From Roseateles saccharophilus (GTDB lineage: Bacteria > Pseudomonadota > Gammaproteobacteria > Burkholderiales > Burkholderiaceae_C): 64,000 nt of DNA. Location of the stretch: positions 1 through 64,000 of the forward strand of contig NZ_SMBU01000024.1 in the NCBI RefSeq assembly GCF_004342485.1, read 5' to 3'. Below are positions 1 to 9,297 of the stretch, piece by piece. The position numbers and the translations under genes are program-made. Every line of letters begins with the position of its first letter. The first letter of the stretch is position 1. The notes under the pieces are model-generated. The model searched no databases, was not told the DNA's origin, and worked only from the letters and a program-made list of their open reading frames with translations.

Positions 1-534
1 CGCCGCCTGACGCGTCCTCCCATCGCGCCCCAACGCTCCGGCCGGCGTCAGGTCAGGCGTCGTCACGTCCGGCAGGAGAGGTCTTCCACATTAAGACTGC
101 AATGGGTCGTGACCGTGAGTTCAAGCGGAAGGGAAGCCGTCATTGGCGCGCGTGAACCGTCCAGGGCGCCCGACCACGGTAGGACCTTGTAAACCCGTCG
201 TTGCGATCAGCGGCTGTCGTCGGGCCGAACGACTGCTTGGCGCCATATAGCGTGCGTAGGCTCGCGACACCCGCTGCAAATCGGTCGCCCGTTCAAGAAC
301 TGGGACGCCCTTCGGTATCTCCGCCATCAATCCCGGCGAACCCCTCTCTGCCCGGAGGCAAGGCGCCTCGACCGTACCGACAGGCGCGCACCGCCGCCAA
401 GCGCCCGAGCGACGCCGCCGACCTGATCCGAAAACCGACCGCCCACACCTATCCCCAAATCGGATATCTCCGGGCAAACAAAGCATATTTCCGATCTAGC
501 GCATCGCCATAAGCTGCCGGCCGTTACTGCTGCA
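1..534. other. Leading non-coding stretch without a recognisable gene
   Basis: I find no convincing gene here on either strand. Short open frames exist on both strands, but they have no recognisable motifs and look like by-products of high GC. The sequence is mixed in composition and has the look of old, decayed intergenic DNA. The last 80 bases become more AT-rich and probably hold the promoter of the downstream galactonate operon. Confidence 0.5.
459..495. promoter_or_regulatory. Candidate operator/promoter of the galactan-galactonate operon
   Basis: ATCGGATAT at 459-467 and ATATTTCCGAT at 485-495 form an inverted pair (ATCGGA/TCCGAT arms) in the AT-rich stretch just before dgoD. A related TCCGATAT lies at 5757-5764, before the lactonase gene. 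LysR-type regulators often bind such spaced half-sites, and a GbpR-like LysR gene ends this operon. The assignment is an inference from position and similarity only. Confidence 0.3.
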
Positions 535-540
535 ATGGCC

Positions 541-1689
541 ATGAAGATCACCAAGCTCACGACCTACCGTCTGGCGCCACGCTGGATGTTCCTGAAGATC
601 GACACCGACGCCGGCATCAGCGGCTGGGGCGAGCCGGTCATCGAGGGCAAGGCCCGCAGCGTCGAGGCTACCGTGCACGAGTTCGAGCCCTATCTCGTCG
701 GCCAGGACCCGTCGCGCATCAACGACCTCTGGCAGGTCATGTACCGCGGCGGCTTCTACCGCGGCGGCGCCATCCTGATGAGCGCCATCGCCGGCATCGA
801 CCAGGCGCTGTGGGACATCAAGGGCAAGGCCCTGGGCGCGCCGGTCCACGAGCTGCTCGGCGGCCTGGTGCGCGACCGCATGAAGGTCTACTCCTGGGTC
901 GGCGGCGACCGCCCGGCCGACGTCATCCGCGACATCAAGCGGCTGCGCGAGGGTGGCTTCGACACCTTCAAGATGAACGGCACCGAGGAGCTCGGCATCG
1001 TCGACAGCGCGCGCAAGGTGGACGAGGCGGTGGCCCGCATCGCCGAGATCCGCGCGGCCTTCGGCCATGACATCGAGTTCGGCATCGACTTCCACGGTCG
1101 CGTGGCCGCGCCCATGGCCAAGCCGCTGCTGCGCGCGCTGGAGCCCTACCGGCCGCTGTTCGTCGAGGAGCCCGTGCTGGCCGAGCAGGACGAGCATTAC
1201 GCCCGCCTGGCCCAGCACACCAGCATCCCGCTGGCGGCAGGCGAGCGCATGTACTCGCGCTTCGAGTTCAAGCGCGTCTTCCAGGGCGGCGGCCTGGCCA
1301 TCGTGCAGCCCGACCTCTCGCATGCCGGCGGCATCACCGAGTGCGTCAAGATCGCGGCCATGGCCGAGGCCTACGACGTGGCCCTGGCACCGCACTGCCC
1401 GCTCGGCCCCATCGCGCTGGCGGCCTGCCTGCATGTGGACTTCGTCTCGCACAACGCCGTGCTGCAGGAGCAGAGCATGGGCATCCACTACAACCAGGGT
1501 GGCGAGCTGCTCGACTACGTGCTGAACAAGGAAGACTTCCACATCGAGGGCGGCACCATGAAGCCGCTGACCAAGCCGGGCCTGGGCGTGGTCGTCGATG
1601 AGGACAAGGTCATCGCCGCCAGCCAGGTCGCGCCCGACTGGCGCAACCCGCTGTGGCGCCACGCCGATGGCTCGGTCGCGGAGTGGTGA
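541..1689 (+). CDS. dgoD: D-galactonate dehydratase
   Basis: An enolase-superfamily enzyme that dehydrates D-galactonate to 2-dehydro-3-deoxy-D-galactonate. The 382-residue product follows the E. coli DgoD pattern closely. Metal ligands D183, E209 and E235 and catalytic H185 and H285 are all visible ([28 protein letters not shown]) at the family's usual positions. I place the start at 541 (MKITK) because that is where the family begins; an in-frame ATG at 535 would add two residues. There is no clear Shine-Dalgarno. The stop overlaps the start of dgoK (TGATG), so the two are probably translationally coupled. First gene of an 11-gene operon. Confidence 0.95.
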   Translation: MKITKLTTYRLAPRWMFLKIDTDAGISGWGEPVIEGKARSVEATVHEFEPYLVGQDPSRINDLWQVMYRGGFYRGGAILMSAIAGIDQALWDIKGKALGAPVHELLGGLVRDRMKVYSWVGGDRPADVIRDIKRLREGGFDTFKMNGTEELGIVDSARKVDEAVARIAEIRAAFGHDIEFGIDFHGRVAAPMAKPLLRALEPYRPLFVEEPVLAEQDEHYARLAQHTSIPLAAGERMYSRFEFKRVFQGGGLAIVQPDLSHAGGITECVKIAAMAEAYDVALAPHCPLGPIALAACLHVDFVSHNAVLQEQSMGIHYNQGGELLDYVLNKEDFHIEGGTMKPLTKPGLGVVVDEDKVIAASQVAPDWRNPLWRHADGSVAEW

Positions 1690-2612
1690 TGATCGGTCTT
1701 GACTGGGGCAGCACCAGCCTGCGTGCCATGCGCCTCGGGCCGGGCGGCGAGGTGCTGGAGCTGCGCCAGTCCGCCGCCGGCGCCTCGACGCTGCACGGCC
1801 GCGCCGAGGAGTTCGTCGCCGCGCTGGACGCGCTGATCCCCGACTGGCACGCGGGCTCGGCGCCCCTCCTCGCCTGCGGCATGGTCGGCAGCCAGCATGG
1901 CTGGCGCGAAGTGCCCTATGCCGACTGCCCGGCCGACGAGGCCGCGCTGCTGCGCCTGGCCGTCGACGTCGACTGGCGCGGCCGCACCGTGCGCCTGCTG
2001 CCGGGCCTGCGCTGCAACGGCGCGGCCGGCGCGCCCGACCTGATGCGCGGCGAGGAGACCCAGGTGCTGGGCGCGCTGCAGCTCGAACCCGCGCTGGCGC
2101 CCCAAGCCTGCCTGGTGCTGCCGGGCACGCACAGCAAATGGGTGCAAGTGCAGGACGGTCGCGTCGGCGGCTTCGCGACGCAGATGACCGGCGAGCTGTT
2201 CGCCGTGCTGCGCCAGCACTCGGTGCTGGGCCGGCTGATGACGGCCGACACCGCCGCGGCATCGGCCGAGGCCTTCGAGCAGGGCGTGGCCGCCGCGCGC
2301 GACCACGGCGAGGCCGGCCTGCCGAATCAACTCTTCGGCGTGCGCAGCCTGGGCCTGGCCGGCCGCCTCGCGCTCGCGGACGGCGCCGACTACCTGTCGG
2401 GCCTGCTGATCGGCCACGAACTGCGCGCCGGCCTGGCCTGGCGCGCGGCCCGGGGCCTGCGCGGCGCGGCGCTGCGCCTGATCGGCGAACCCGCCCTCTG
2501 CGAGCGCTATGCCCGCGCGCTGGCCCTGTTCGGTGAACCCGACGCGCAGGCCTTGTCCAACACCGCGCCGGCCGGCCTGTGGCGGCTGGCCCAACCAGGA
2601 GGCCTGCGATGA
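1689..2612 (+). CDS. dgoK: 2-dehydro-3-deoxygalactonokinase
   Basis: Phosphorylates 2-dehydro-3-deoxy-D-galactonate at C6, the second step of galactonate breakdown after DgoD. The 307-residue protein opens with the ASKHA-kinase phosphate loop (GLDWGSTSLRAM) and carries the DgoK-type stretch LPGTHSKWV. The ATG at 1689 lies inside the dgoD stop, a one-base TGATG overlap. The gene ends in an ATGA overlap with the aldolase gene, so dgoD-dgoK-dgoA form a coupled block. In-frame codons upstream of 1689 lie inside dgoD and give a sequence unlike the family N-terminus. Confidence 0.93.
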   Translation: MIGLDWGSTSLRAMRLGPGGEVLELRQSAAGASTLHGRAEEFVAALDALIPDWHAGSAPLLACGMVGSQHGWREVPYADCPADEAALLRLAVDVDWRGRTVRLLPGLRCNGAAGAPDLMRGEETQVLGALQLEPALAPQACLVLPGTHSKWVQVQDGRVGGFATQMTGELFAVLRQHSVLGRLMTADTAAASAEAFEQGVAAARDHGEAGLPNQLFGVRSLGLAGRLALADGADYLSGLLIGHELRAGLAWRAARGLRGAALRLIGEPALCERYARALALFGEPDAQALSNTAPAGLWRLAQPGGLR

Positions 2613-3247
2613 GCAGCAACAGCCCCAACCGCTTCGACGCCGCCTTCGCGGCCCTGCCCCTGGTGGCCATCCTGCGCGGCGTGAAGCCGGGCGAGGTGCT
2701 GGCCATCGGAGAGGCGCTGTACGAGGCCGGCTTTCGGCTCATCGAGGTGCCGCTGAACTCGCCCGAGCCGCTGGACAGCATCGCCCGCCTCGCGCAAGGC
2801 CTGCCGGGCGACGCCCTCATCGGCGCCGGCACCGTGCTCGACACCGAGGCCGTGGCCCGCGTGCAGCAGGCCGGCGGCCAGCTGATCGTGATGCCGCATG
2901 CCGACACCCAGCTCGTCGCGCTGGCCAAGGCACGCGGCCTGTACTGCGTGCCGGGTGCGGCCACGCCGACCGAGGCCTTCGCCTGCGTGCATGCCGGCGC
3001 CGACGCGGTCAAGCTCTTCCCGGCCGAGCTGATCACGCCGCCCATCGTGAAAGCCCTGCGCGCGGTGCTGCCCAAGTCGCTGCGCCTGCTGCCCGTGGGC
3101 GGCATCACGCCAGGAGGCATGGCCATCTACCGCCATGCCGGCGCCAGCGGCTTCGGCCTGGGTGGTGCGCTGTACGCGCCGGGCATGAGCGCGGCCGACG
3201 TGGCCGACCGCGCGCGCGCCTTCGTCAACGCCTGGCAGCCGCACTGA
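2609..3247 (+). CDS. dgoA: 2-dehydro-3-deoxy-6-phosphogalactonate aldolase
   Basis: A class I KDPG/KDPGal-type aldolase that splits 2-dehydro-3-deoxy-6-phosphogalactonate into pyruvate and D-glyceraldehyde 3-phosphate, the last step of the pathway. The 212-residue protein carries the Schiff-base lysine in AVKLFPAE (about K135), the catalytic glutamate in IEVPLNS (about E46), and the GAGTV and PVGGI phosphate-binding stretches. A strong AGGAGG at 2597-2602 supports the ATG at 2609, which overlaps the dgoK stop by ATGA. It follows DgoD and DgoK, so galactonate rather than gluconate is the likely substrate line. Confidence 0.92.
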   Translation: MSSNSPNRFDAAFAALPLVAILRGVKPGEVLAIGEALYEAGFRLIEVPLNSPEPLDSIARLAQGLPGDALIGAGTVLDTEAVARVQQAGGQLIVMPHADTQLVALAKARGLYCVPGAATPTEAFACVHAGADAVKLFPAELITPPIVKALRAVLPKSLRLLPVGGITPGGMAIYRHAGASGFGLGGALYAPGMSAADVADRARAFVNAWQPH

Positions 3248-3308
3248 CGGCCATATCGACGGCCGCAGCGACGACCGCGACACGACAACGACAACTCCCG
3301 GAGACCGC

Positions 3309-5708
3309 ATGAACCGCCCCACCAGGCTGATCGCCCTGGCCGCGCTGCTGTGCGCGCAGGCGCAGGGCCAGACGCTGCTCAAGCTCGACGCCAGCGCCCC
3401 CGCCACTGCGCCGGCCACCGGCCACCTGAAGCTCGGCAGCGGCAGCGCGCCGGGTGGCCACACGCTGGCCGCCAACAGCCAGTACCTGCTGCGCGACGGC
3501 CGGCCCTGGCTGCCGGTCATGGGCGAGTTCCACTATTCGCGCAGCCCCGCCGCGAGCTGGGCCGCCGAGCTGGCCAAGATGAAGGCGGCCGGCGTCGACA
3601 TCGTCGCGAGCTATGTCATCTGGAACCACCACGAGGCGGTGGCGGGCAGCTTCGACTGGCAGGGTAACCGCGACCTGCGACGCTTCGTGCAGCTCGCAGG
3701 CCAGGCCGGCCTGAAGGTGCTGGTGCGCCTGGGCCCCTGGGCGCACGGCGAGGCGCGCTACGGCGGCGTGCCGGACTGGGTCGTCGACGCCATGCCCACG
3801 CGCCGCGACGATGCCCAATACCTCGGTCATGTCGAGCAGCTCTATGCGCAGATCGGCGCCCAGCTGCGCGGCCAGCTGTGGAAGGACGGCGGCCCCGTCA
3901 TCGGCGTGCAGCTGGAGAACGAATACAACCTGACCGGCCCCGGCCGCGGCGAGGGTCATATCCGCAAGCTGAAGGCCCTGGCGCTGAAGGCCGGCCTCGA
4001 CGTGCCGCTCTACACCGTGACCGGCTGGGACGGCACGGTCTACCCCTCGGGCGAAGTGACGCCGGTGTTCGGCGGCTACCCCGACGAGCCCTGGGGCACC
4101 AGCACGACCGAGCTGCCGCCCAAGGAGACCTATGCCTTTCGCTTCGGCAGCCGCGTCAGCGGCGACCTCGGCGCGCAGACCGCGGCCAGCGCGCCCGGCA
4201 CGGCCGAGACCGACATGGACCGCGTGCCCTTCCTCGGCGCGGAATACGGCGCCGGCCTGCCGGCCATGTATCGCCGCCGCACGCTGGTCAGCCCCGACGA
4301 CATCGCGTCCATGCTGCCCGTGCAGCTGGGCTCGGGCGTGAACCTGCTGGGCTATTACATGTTCCACGGCGGCCGCAACCCGCTCAGCACCGCCGGCACC
4401 GGCCTGGAGGAAAGCACGCTCAGCGGCGGCTACAACGACACGCCGCGCATCAGCTACGACTTCAATGCGCCGCTGGGCCCCGACGGCCAGCAGCGCCCGG
4501 TGCTGCAGAGGCTGCGCCCGCTGCACTATTTCCTGCACGACTTCGGCGCCCCGCTCGCGACGATGACGGTGCGCAAGCCCGACGTGACGCCCGACACGCC
4601 GGCCGACCTGGCGCAGCCGCGCTGGTCGGTGCGCAGCCGCGGCGACAGCGGCTTCCTGTTCTTCAACAATCATGTGCGCCAGTACGCGATGCCGGCCCGG
4701 CAGGCGCTGCGCTTCAGCATCCAGTTGCCGAGCCGCACGCTGACACTGCCGAGCCGGCCGGTCGACATCGCCGACGGCGCCTATTTCGTCTGGCCCTTCG
4801 GCCTGGACCTGGACGGCGTCGCTCTCGACTACGCCACCGCCCAGCCCATCGCGCGCCTTGACGCCGGCCGCGACGGCATCGTCTATCTGTTCTCGGCCAG
4901 CGAGGGCATCCCGGCCGAGTTCAGCGTCGCCGGCAGCCTGCGCACGCTGCAGGCCGGCGGCGCCGCGCTGCAGCGCATCGGCGAGGCGAATGGCCGTGCG
5001 GTCAGCGTGCTGCTGCTCAGCGAGGCCCAGGCGCGCCAGCTCAGCATCGTCGAGCTGGGCGGCCAGCGCCGCGCCGTGCTCAGCGCGCAGCAGGTGTCGG
5101 TCGAGCGGGGCCGGCTGCAGCTGCGCTCGGTCGGCGAGCCCCGCATGCGGCTCGCCGTCTACCCGGCGCTCGCCAAGCCCCATGCCGACGGCGCCGCACT
5201 GATGGCCGCGAGCCCCGAGGGCGTCTTCCGGTGGCTGGAGGCCGCACTGCCGGCACACGACATCGCCGTCACCCCCCGCCTCGTGCGCGAGGCCGGCACG
5301 GCGCCGCCGGTGCTGCGCGGCGGCCTGGCCGGCGCGGCCCTGCAACCCATTCCCGAGGCCTTCGCCCAGGCGGCGAGCTGGCGGCTGGACCTCTCCACCA
5401 CCTCGCTGCAGGGCCTCGACGACGCACTGCTGGAACTGGACTTCGTCGGCGACATCGGCCGCCTGTTCGCCGGCACGCGGCTGCTGGACGACTGGTACTA
5501 CAACGGCCAGCGCTGGCAGGTGGGGCTGAAGCACCTGCAGGCCCTGCTGAAGCAGCCGCTGAGCCTGAGCGTGCTGCCTCTGCGCGCCGACGCACCCATC
5601 TACATCGACCGCGCCCACCGCCCCGATTTCGCGGACAAAAAGCCACAGGTCGCCGAACTGCGGGGGGTCAGCGTGAAGCCGGTCTACCGCCTGGAGATCG
5701 CGCCCTGA
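3309..5708 (+). CDS. Exported GH35 beta-galactosidase
   Basis: A glycoside hydrolase family 35 enzyme expected to remove beta-linked galactose from galactan or arabinogalactan oligosaccharides. The 799-residue product begins with a short signal peptide (cleavage likely after about residue 20). It shows the GH35 signature GGPVIGVQLENEY, with the acid/base glutamate near E205, and the nucleophile in FLGAEYG near E312. The remaining C-terminal half resembles the DUF5597-type beta domains seen in long GH35 proteins. GGAG lies just upstream of the ATG. It sits between the galactonate genes and the sugar importer, which fits an extracytoplasmic role in feeding galactose into the pathway. Confidence 0.88.
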   Translation: MNRPTRLIALAALLCAQAQGQTLLKLDASAPATAPATGHLKLGSGSAPGGHTLAANSQYLLRDGRPWLPVMGEFHYSRSPAASWAAELAKMKAAGVDIVASYVIWNHHEAVAGSFDWQGNRDLRRFVQLAGQAGLKVLVRLGPWAHGEARYGGVPDWVVDAMPTRRDDAQYLGHVEQLYAQIGAQLRGQLWKDGGPVIGVQLENEYNLTGPGRGEGHIRKLKALALKAGLDVPLYTVTGWDGTVYPSGEVTPVFGGYPDEPWGTSTTELPPKETYAFRFGSRVSGDLGAQTAASAPGTAETDMDRVPFLGAEYGAGLPAMYRRRTLVSPDDIASMLPVQLGSGVNLLGYYMFHGGRNPLSTAGTGLEESTLSGGYNDTPRISYDFNAPLGPDGQQRPVLQRLRPLHYFLHDFGAPLATMTVRKPDVTPDTPADLAQPRWSVRSRGDSGFLFFNNHVRQYAMPARQALRFSIQLPSRTLTLPSRPVDIADGAYFVWPFGLDLDGVALDYATAQPIARLDAGRDGIVYLFSASEGIPAEFSVAGSLRTLQAGGAALQRIGEANGRAVSVLLLSEAQARQLSIVELGGQRRAVLSAQQVSVERGRLQLRSVGEPRMRLAVYPALAKPHADGAALMAASPEGVFRWLEAALPAHDIAVTPRLVREAGTAPPVLRGGLAGAALQPIPEAFAQAASWRLDLSTTSLQGLDDALLELDFVGDIGRLFAGTRLLDDWYYNGQRWQVGLKHLQALLKQPLSLSVLPLRADAPIYIDRAHRPDFADKKPQVAELRGVSVKPVYRLEIAP

Positions 5709-5756
5709 GCGCGAGCTATTCCGGCGCCGGATAGATCGACCGAAAGAATTCATTAG

Positions 5757-5770
5757 TCCGATATGGAACG
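5757..5770. promoter_or_regulatory. Possible second regulator site upstream of the lactonase gene
   Basis: TCCGATAT followed by GGAAC lies in the 132-base gap between the GH35 and lactonase genes, the largest gap inside the operon. It resembles the ATCGGATAT/TCCGAT pair before dgoD. The gap could hold a secondary promoter for the lactonase, transport and GH53 genes. This rests only on shared sequence and position. Confidence 0.22.
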
Positions 5771-5840
5771 GCTCCGTAACTTAGCGAGCAGGGGCTGACA
5801 GCCCAGCCCCCCGACCAACAGAACACCGGAGACCGAGCCC

Positions 5841-6773
5841 ATGACCCGCCCCGCCCCGCGGCCCGCCACGACTGCCGAAGGCCGACTTGAGCTCGCTCTG
5901 CCGCAGGCCGCCACCCTCGGCGAGGGCCTGCTGTGGCAGGCCGGCCGCTGGTGGTGGACCGACATCGAGGGCGCCACGCTGTTCGCCTGGCGGCCCGGCA
6001 GCGAGGCGCCGCAGTCCTGCCGCCTGCCGGACCGGCTGGGCAGCTTCGCCCACTGCCGCTCCGGCCGCGTGCTGCTCGGCCTGGCCAAGCGCCTGTGCCT
6101 GGCCACGCTGGGCGACGACCTGGCGCTGGGCCAGCTGCAGACGATGGCACCGGTGGATGCGGCCGAGCCGCGCACCCGCATCAACGACGGGCGCACCGAC
6201 CGGCGCGGCAACTTCGTCTTCGGCACGCTGAACGAGGCGCGCGAGCGCAGGCCAATCTCCACGATTGCCAGCTTCTACCAGTTCTCGCTGCAGCGCGGCC
6301 TGCGCCGGCTGGCCCTGCCGGCGGTGGCCATCGCCAACAGCATCTGCTTCAGCCTGGACGGCCGCACGATGTACTTCTGCGACACGCTGAGCCAGCGCAT
6401 CCAGCAGTGCGACTACGACGCCGACACGGCCCAGGTCGACAACATTCGCGAGTTCACCCGCATGGACCGCCCCGACGCCTGGCCCGACGGCTCCATCGTC
6501 GACGCCGAGGGCTGCCTGTGGAATGCGCAATGGGGCGCCGGCCGTGTGGCACGCTACGACCCCGAAGGCCGGCTGCTGGACAGCTTTGCCGCGCCGGCCG
6601 CGCACACCAGCTGTCCCGCCATCGGCGGCGAGGACCTGGACCAGCTGATGGTGACCACCGCCCGCTCGGAGCTGGGCCGCGAGGCCCTCGCCGCGCAGCC
6701 GCTGTCAGGCAGCCTGTTCGGCCTGCGCCTGCCCAAGCCACTCGGCGTGCCCGACGCCCTGTTTGAAGACTAA
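5841..6773 (+). CDS. SMP-30/gluconolactonase-family sugar lactonase
   Basis: A six-bladed propeller lactonase of the SMP-30/LRE family, 310 residues, expected to hydrolyse the lactone made by the sugar dehydrogenase; from context that is D-galactono-1,4-lactone. Family metal and substrate positions are visible: the early glutamate in LGEGLLW, INDGRTD, the asparagine in ANSICFS and the aspartate in PDGSIVD. Start at 5841 is preceded by an ACCGGAGA Shine-Dalgarno. Close relatives also act on L-arabinonolactone or gluconolactone, so the exact sugar is an inference from the dgo genes in the operon. Confidence 0.85.
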   Translation: MTRPAPRPATTAEGRLELALPQAATLGEGLLWQAGRWWWTDIEGATLFAWRPGSEAPQSCRLPDRLGSFAHCRSGRVLLGLAKRLCLATLGDDLALGQLQTMAPVDAAEPRTRINDGRTDRRGNFVFGTLNEARERRPISTIASFYQFSLQRGLRRLALPAVAIANSICFSLDGRTMYFCDTLSQRIQQCDYDADTAQVDNIREFTRMDRPDAWPDGSIVDAEGCLWNAQWGAGRVARYDPEGRLLDSFAAPAAHTSCPAIGGEDLDQLMVTTARSELGREALAAQPLSGSLFGLRLPKPLGVPDALFED

Positions 6774-6789
6774 GAACACGGAGACAACG

Positions 6790-7773
6790 ATGTTGAAGAT
6801 GCAACGACGCGCCGCACTCGCCCTGGCCCTGCTGGCCGCCCCGCTGGCCACGTTGGCCGCCGAGCCGGTCAAGGTCGGCTTCCTCGTCAAGCAGGCCGAG
6901 GAGCCCTGGTTCCAGGACGAATGGCGCTTTGCCGAACAGGCCGCCAGGGACAAGGGCTTCACGCTGGTGAAGATCGGCATCCCCAACGGCGAGAAGATGA
7001 TGGCCGCCATCGACAACCTGGCGGCGCAGAAGGCCGTCGGCTTCGTCATCTGCGCGCCCGACGTGAAGCTGGGCGTGGCCGTGAACCGCGCCGCCAAGCG
7101 CCACGGCCTCAAGGTCATGTCGGTGGACGACCAACTCGTGGACGGCGCCGGCAAGCCCATCGCCGACATCCCGCACATGGGCATCTCGGGCTACGAGATC
7201 GGCAAGCAGGTCGGCCAGGGCCTGCTTGCCGAGATGAAGGCGCGCGGCTGGAAGCCGGACGAGGTCGGTGTGCTGCGCGTGGCCTTCGACCAGCTGCCCA
7301 CCGCCCGCGACCGCACGATGGGCGCCGTCGATGCGCTCAAGGCCGCCGGCGTGCCGGCCGCCAACGTCGTCGACGCGCCCCAGGCCAAGACCGACACCGA
7401 GAGCGCCTTCAACGCGGCCAACATCGCGTTCACGAAGAACGCCAAGTTCAAGCGCTGGGTGGCCTTCGGCCTGAACGACGAGGCGGCGCTGGGTGCCGTG
7501 CGCGCGGCGGAGGGCCGCGGCATCAAGCACGACGCGATGCTGGCCATCGGCATCGGCGGCAGCCAGACGGCAATGAACGAGTTCACCAAGCCGACGCCCA
7601 CGGCCTTCTACGGCACGGTGCTGATCAGCCCGAAACGCCACGGCTACGAGACCGCGGTGGCCGTGTACGAATGGGCCACGGCCGGCAAGCAGCCGCCCGC
7701 GGTCACGCTGACCAGCGGCACGCTGATGACGCGCCAGAACCAGGCCGAACTCCGGAAGCAGATGGGCCTCTGA
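6790..7773 (+). CDS. araF: Periplasmic sugar-binding protein, AraF type
   Basis: Substrate-binding protein of a pentose/hexose ABC importer, 327 residues. The signal peptide (basic MQRR, then an Ala/Leu-rich core, cleavage near LAAEP) is followed by a periplasmic-binding-protein type I fold close to the L-arabinose-binding protein. That protein also binds D-galactose. I chose ATG 6790 because ACGGAGAC lies just upstream and the signal peptide begins properly there; an in-frame ATG at 6763 overlaps the lactonase gene end. It is followed directly by the ATPase and permease genes. In this operon galactose is as likely a ligand as arabinose. Confidence 0.87.
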   Translation: MLKMQRRAALALALLAAPLATLAAEPVKVGFLVKQAEEPWFQDEWRFAEQAARDKGFTLVKIGIPNGEKMMAAIDNLAAQKAVGFVICAPDVKLGVAVNRAAKRHGLKVMSVDDQLVDGAGKPIADIPHMGISGYEIGKQVGQGLLAEMKARGWKPDEVGVLRVAFDQLPTARDRTMGAVDALKAAGVPAANVVDAPQAKTDTESAFNAANIAFTKNAKFKRWVAFGLNDEAALGAVRAAEGRGIKHDAMLAIGIGGSQTAMNEFTKPTPTAFYGTVLISPKRHGYETAVAVYEWATAGKQPPAVTLTSGTLMTRQNQAELRKQMGL

Positions 7774-7774
7774 A

Positions 7775-9295
7775 ATGTCTTCCCTGCAGTTCGACAACAT
7801 CAGCAAGCACTTCCCCGGCGTCAAGGCGCTGAACGGGGTGAGCTTCGAGGCGCGGCCCGGCCAGGTGATGGGCCTGCTCGGCGAGAACGGCGCGGGCAAG
7901 AGCACGCTGCTGAAGATCCTCGGCGGCCAGTACCGGCCCGACGGCGGCCGGCTGCTGCTGGACGGCCAGGAGCGTCACTTCCACTCGGCCGGCGATGCCA
8001 TCGCGGCCGGCGTGGCCATCATCCACCAGGAGCTGCAATACGTGGCCGAGCTGACCGTGGCCGAGAACGTGCTGCTGGGCCGCCTGCCGACGCGCCTCGG
8101 CCTCGTGGACCACAAGGCCGCGCGCCGCCTCGTGGCCGAGCAGCTCGCGGCCATCGGCGTGGAGCTGGACCCGGCCGCACGGCTGTCGGACCTGTCCATC
8201 GCCCAGCGCCAGATGGTGGAGATCTGCAAGGCCGTCATGCAGGACGCCAAGGTCATCGCCTTCGACGAGCCCACCAGCAGCCTGTCGCACCGCGAGACCG
8301 AGATCCTGTTCCGCCTCGTCAAGCGCCTGCGCGCGGAAGGGCGCACGCTGATCTACATCTCGCACCGCCTCGAGGAGCTGTACGAGCTCTGCGACGCCTG
8401 CACCATCTTCCGCGACGGCCGCAAGATCGTCACCCACGACGCGATGGCCGCGGTGCCGCGCGAGCGCCTGATCGCCGACATGGTGGGCCGCGAGCTGCAG
8501 GACATCTACGACTACCGCAGCCGCCAGCACGGCCCGGTGCGCCTGGAGGCGCGCGGCCTGCACAGCGCCCGCCTGCCCGAGCCGCTGAGCTTCGCGGTGC
8601 GGGCCGGCGAGGTGCTGGGCTTCTTCGGCCTCGTCGGCGCCGGCCGCAGCGAGCTGATGCGCCTGCTCTACGGCGCCGACGCGCGCCGCGGCGGCGAGGT
8701 GTGGCTGGACGGCCAGCCGGTGTCCTCGGCCGGCCCGAGCGCCGCCATCGCGGCCGGCATCGTGCTCTGCCCCGAGGACCGCAAGGAGCAGGGCATCCTG
8801 GCCCACAGCTCGGTAGCCGAGAACATCAACATCAGCTGCCGCCGCCACGGCCTGGCAGGCGGCATCTTCCTGCGCCACCGCCAGGAGGCCAGCCGCGCCG
8901 ACGACTTCATCAAGAAGCTGCGCATCAAGACGCCCAGCCGCGAGCAGGAGATCCGCCTGCTGTCCGGCGGCAACCAGCAGAAGGTCATCCTGGCGCGCTG
9001 GCTGGCCGAGCCGGGGCTGAAGGTGCTGATCCTCGACGAGCCCACGCGCGGCATCGACGTGGGCGCCAAGAACGAGATCTACAAGATCATCCACGACGTC
9101 GCGGCCGCGGGCTGCTGCGTCATCGTCATCTCCAGCGAGCTGCCCGAGGTGCTGGGCATCGCCGACCGCCTCATCGTCATGCGCGACGGCCGCATCAGCG
9201 GCGAGCTCGCCCGCGCCGACGCCAGCGAGACCGCCGCGCTCGCGCTGGCCCTGCCCGACGACATCACGGGAGCGCCCGTCGCGCCCCTGCACTGA
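7775..9295 (+). CDS. araG: Sugar ABC importer ATPase, AraG type
   Basis: Energising subunit of the importer, 506 residues with two tandem ATP-binding domains, as in AraG, XylG and MglA. The first domain has Walker [10 protein letters not shown] and Walker [10 protein letters not shown]. The second has a degenerate Walker A (GLVGAGRSE), signature LSGGNQQK and Walker [10 protein letters not shown], which is normal for the family. The start codon lies two bases past the araF stop, so the pair is coupled. Works at the cytoplasmic face with AraH. Confidence 0.92.
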   Translation: MSSLQFDNISKHFPGVKALNGVSFEARPGQVMGLLGENGAGKSTLLKILGGQYRPDGGRLLLDGQERHFHSAGDAIAAGVAIIHQELQYVAELTVAENVLLGRLPTRLGLVDHKAARRLVAEQLAAIGVELDPAARLSDLSIAQRQMVEICKAVMQDAKVIAFDEPTSSLSHRETEILFRLVKRLRAEGRTLIYISHRLEELYELCDACTIFRDGRKIVTHDAMAAVPRERLIADMVGRELQDIYDYRSRQHGPVRLEARGLHSARLPEPLSFAVRAGEVLGFFGLVGAGRSELMRLLYGADARRGGEVWLDGQPVSSAGPSAAIAAGIVLCPEDRKEQGILAHSSVAENINISCRRHGLAGGIFLRHRQEASRADDFIKKLRIKTPSREQEIRLLSGGNQQKVILARWLAEPGLKVLILDEPTRGIDVGAKNEIYKIIHDVAAAGCCVIVISSELPEVLGIADRLIVMRDGRISGELARADASETAALALALPDDITGAPVAPLH

Positions 9296-9297
9296 CC

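Noticed and set aside
3225-5753. Very long open frame on the minus strand opposite the GH35 gene
   Set aside because: It is antisense to a clear GH35 gene with intact catalytic motifs. High GC removes stop codons on the opposite strand, and the frame has no domain.
7703-9292. Long minus-strand frame opposite araG
   Set aside because: Same GC effect; the plus strand has all ABC ATPase motifs and tight spacing with its neighbours.
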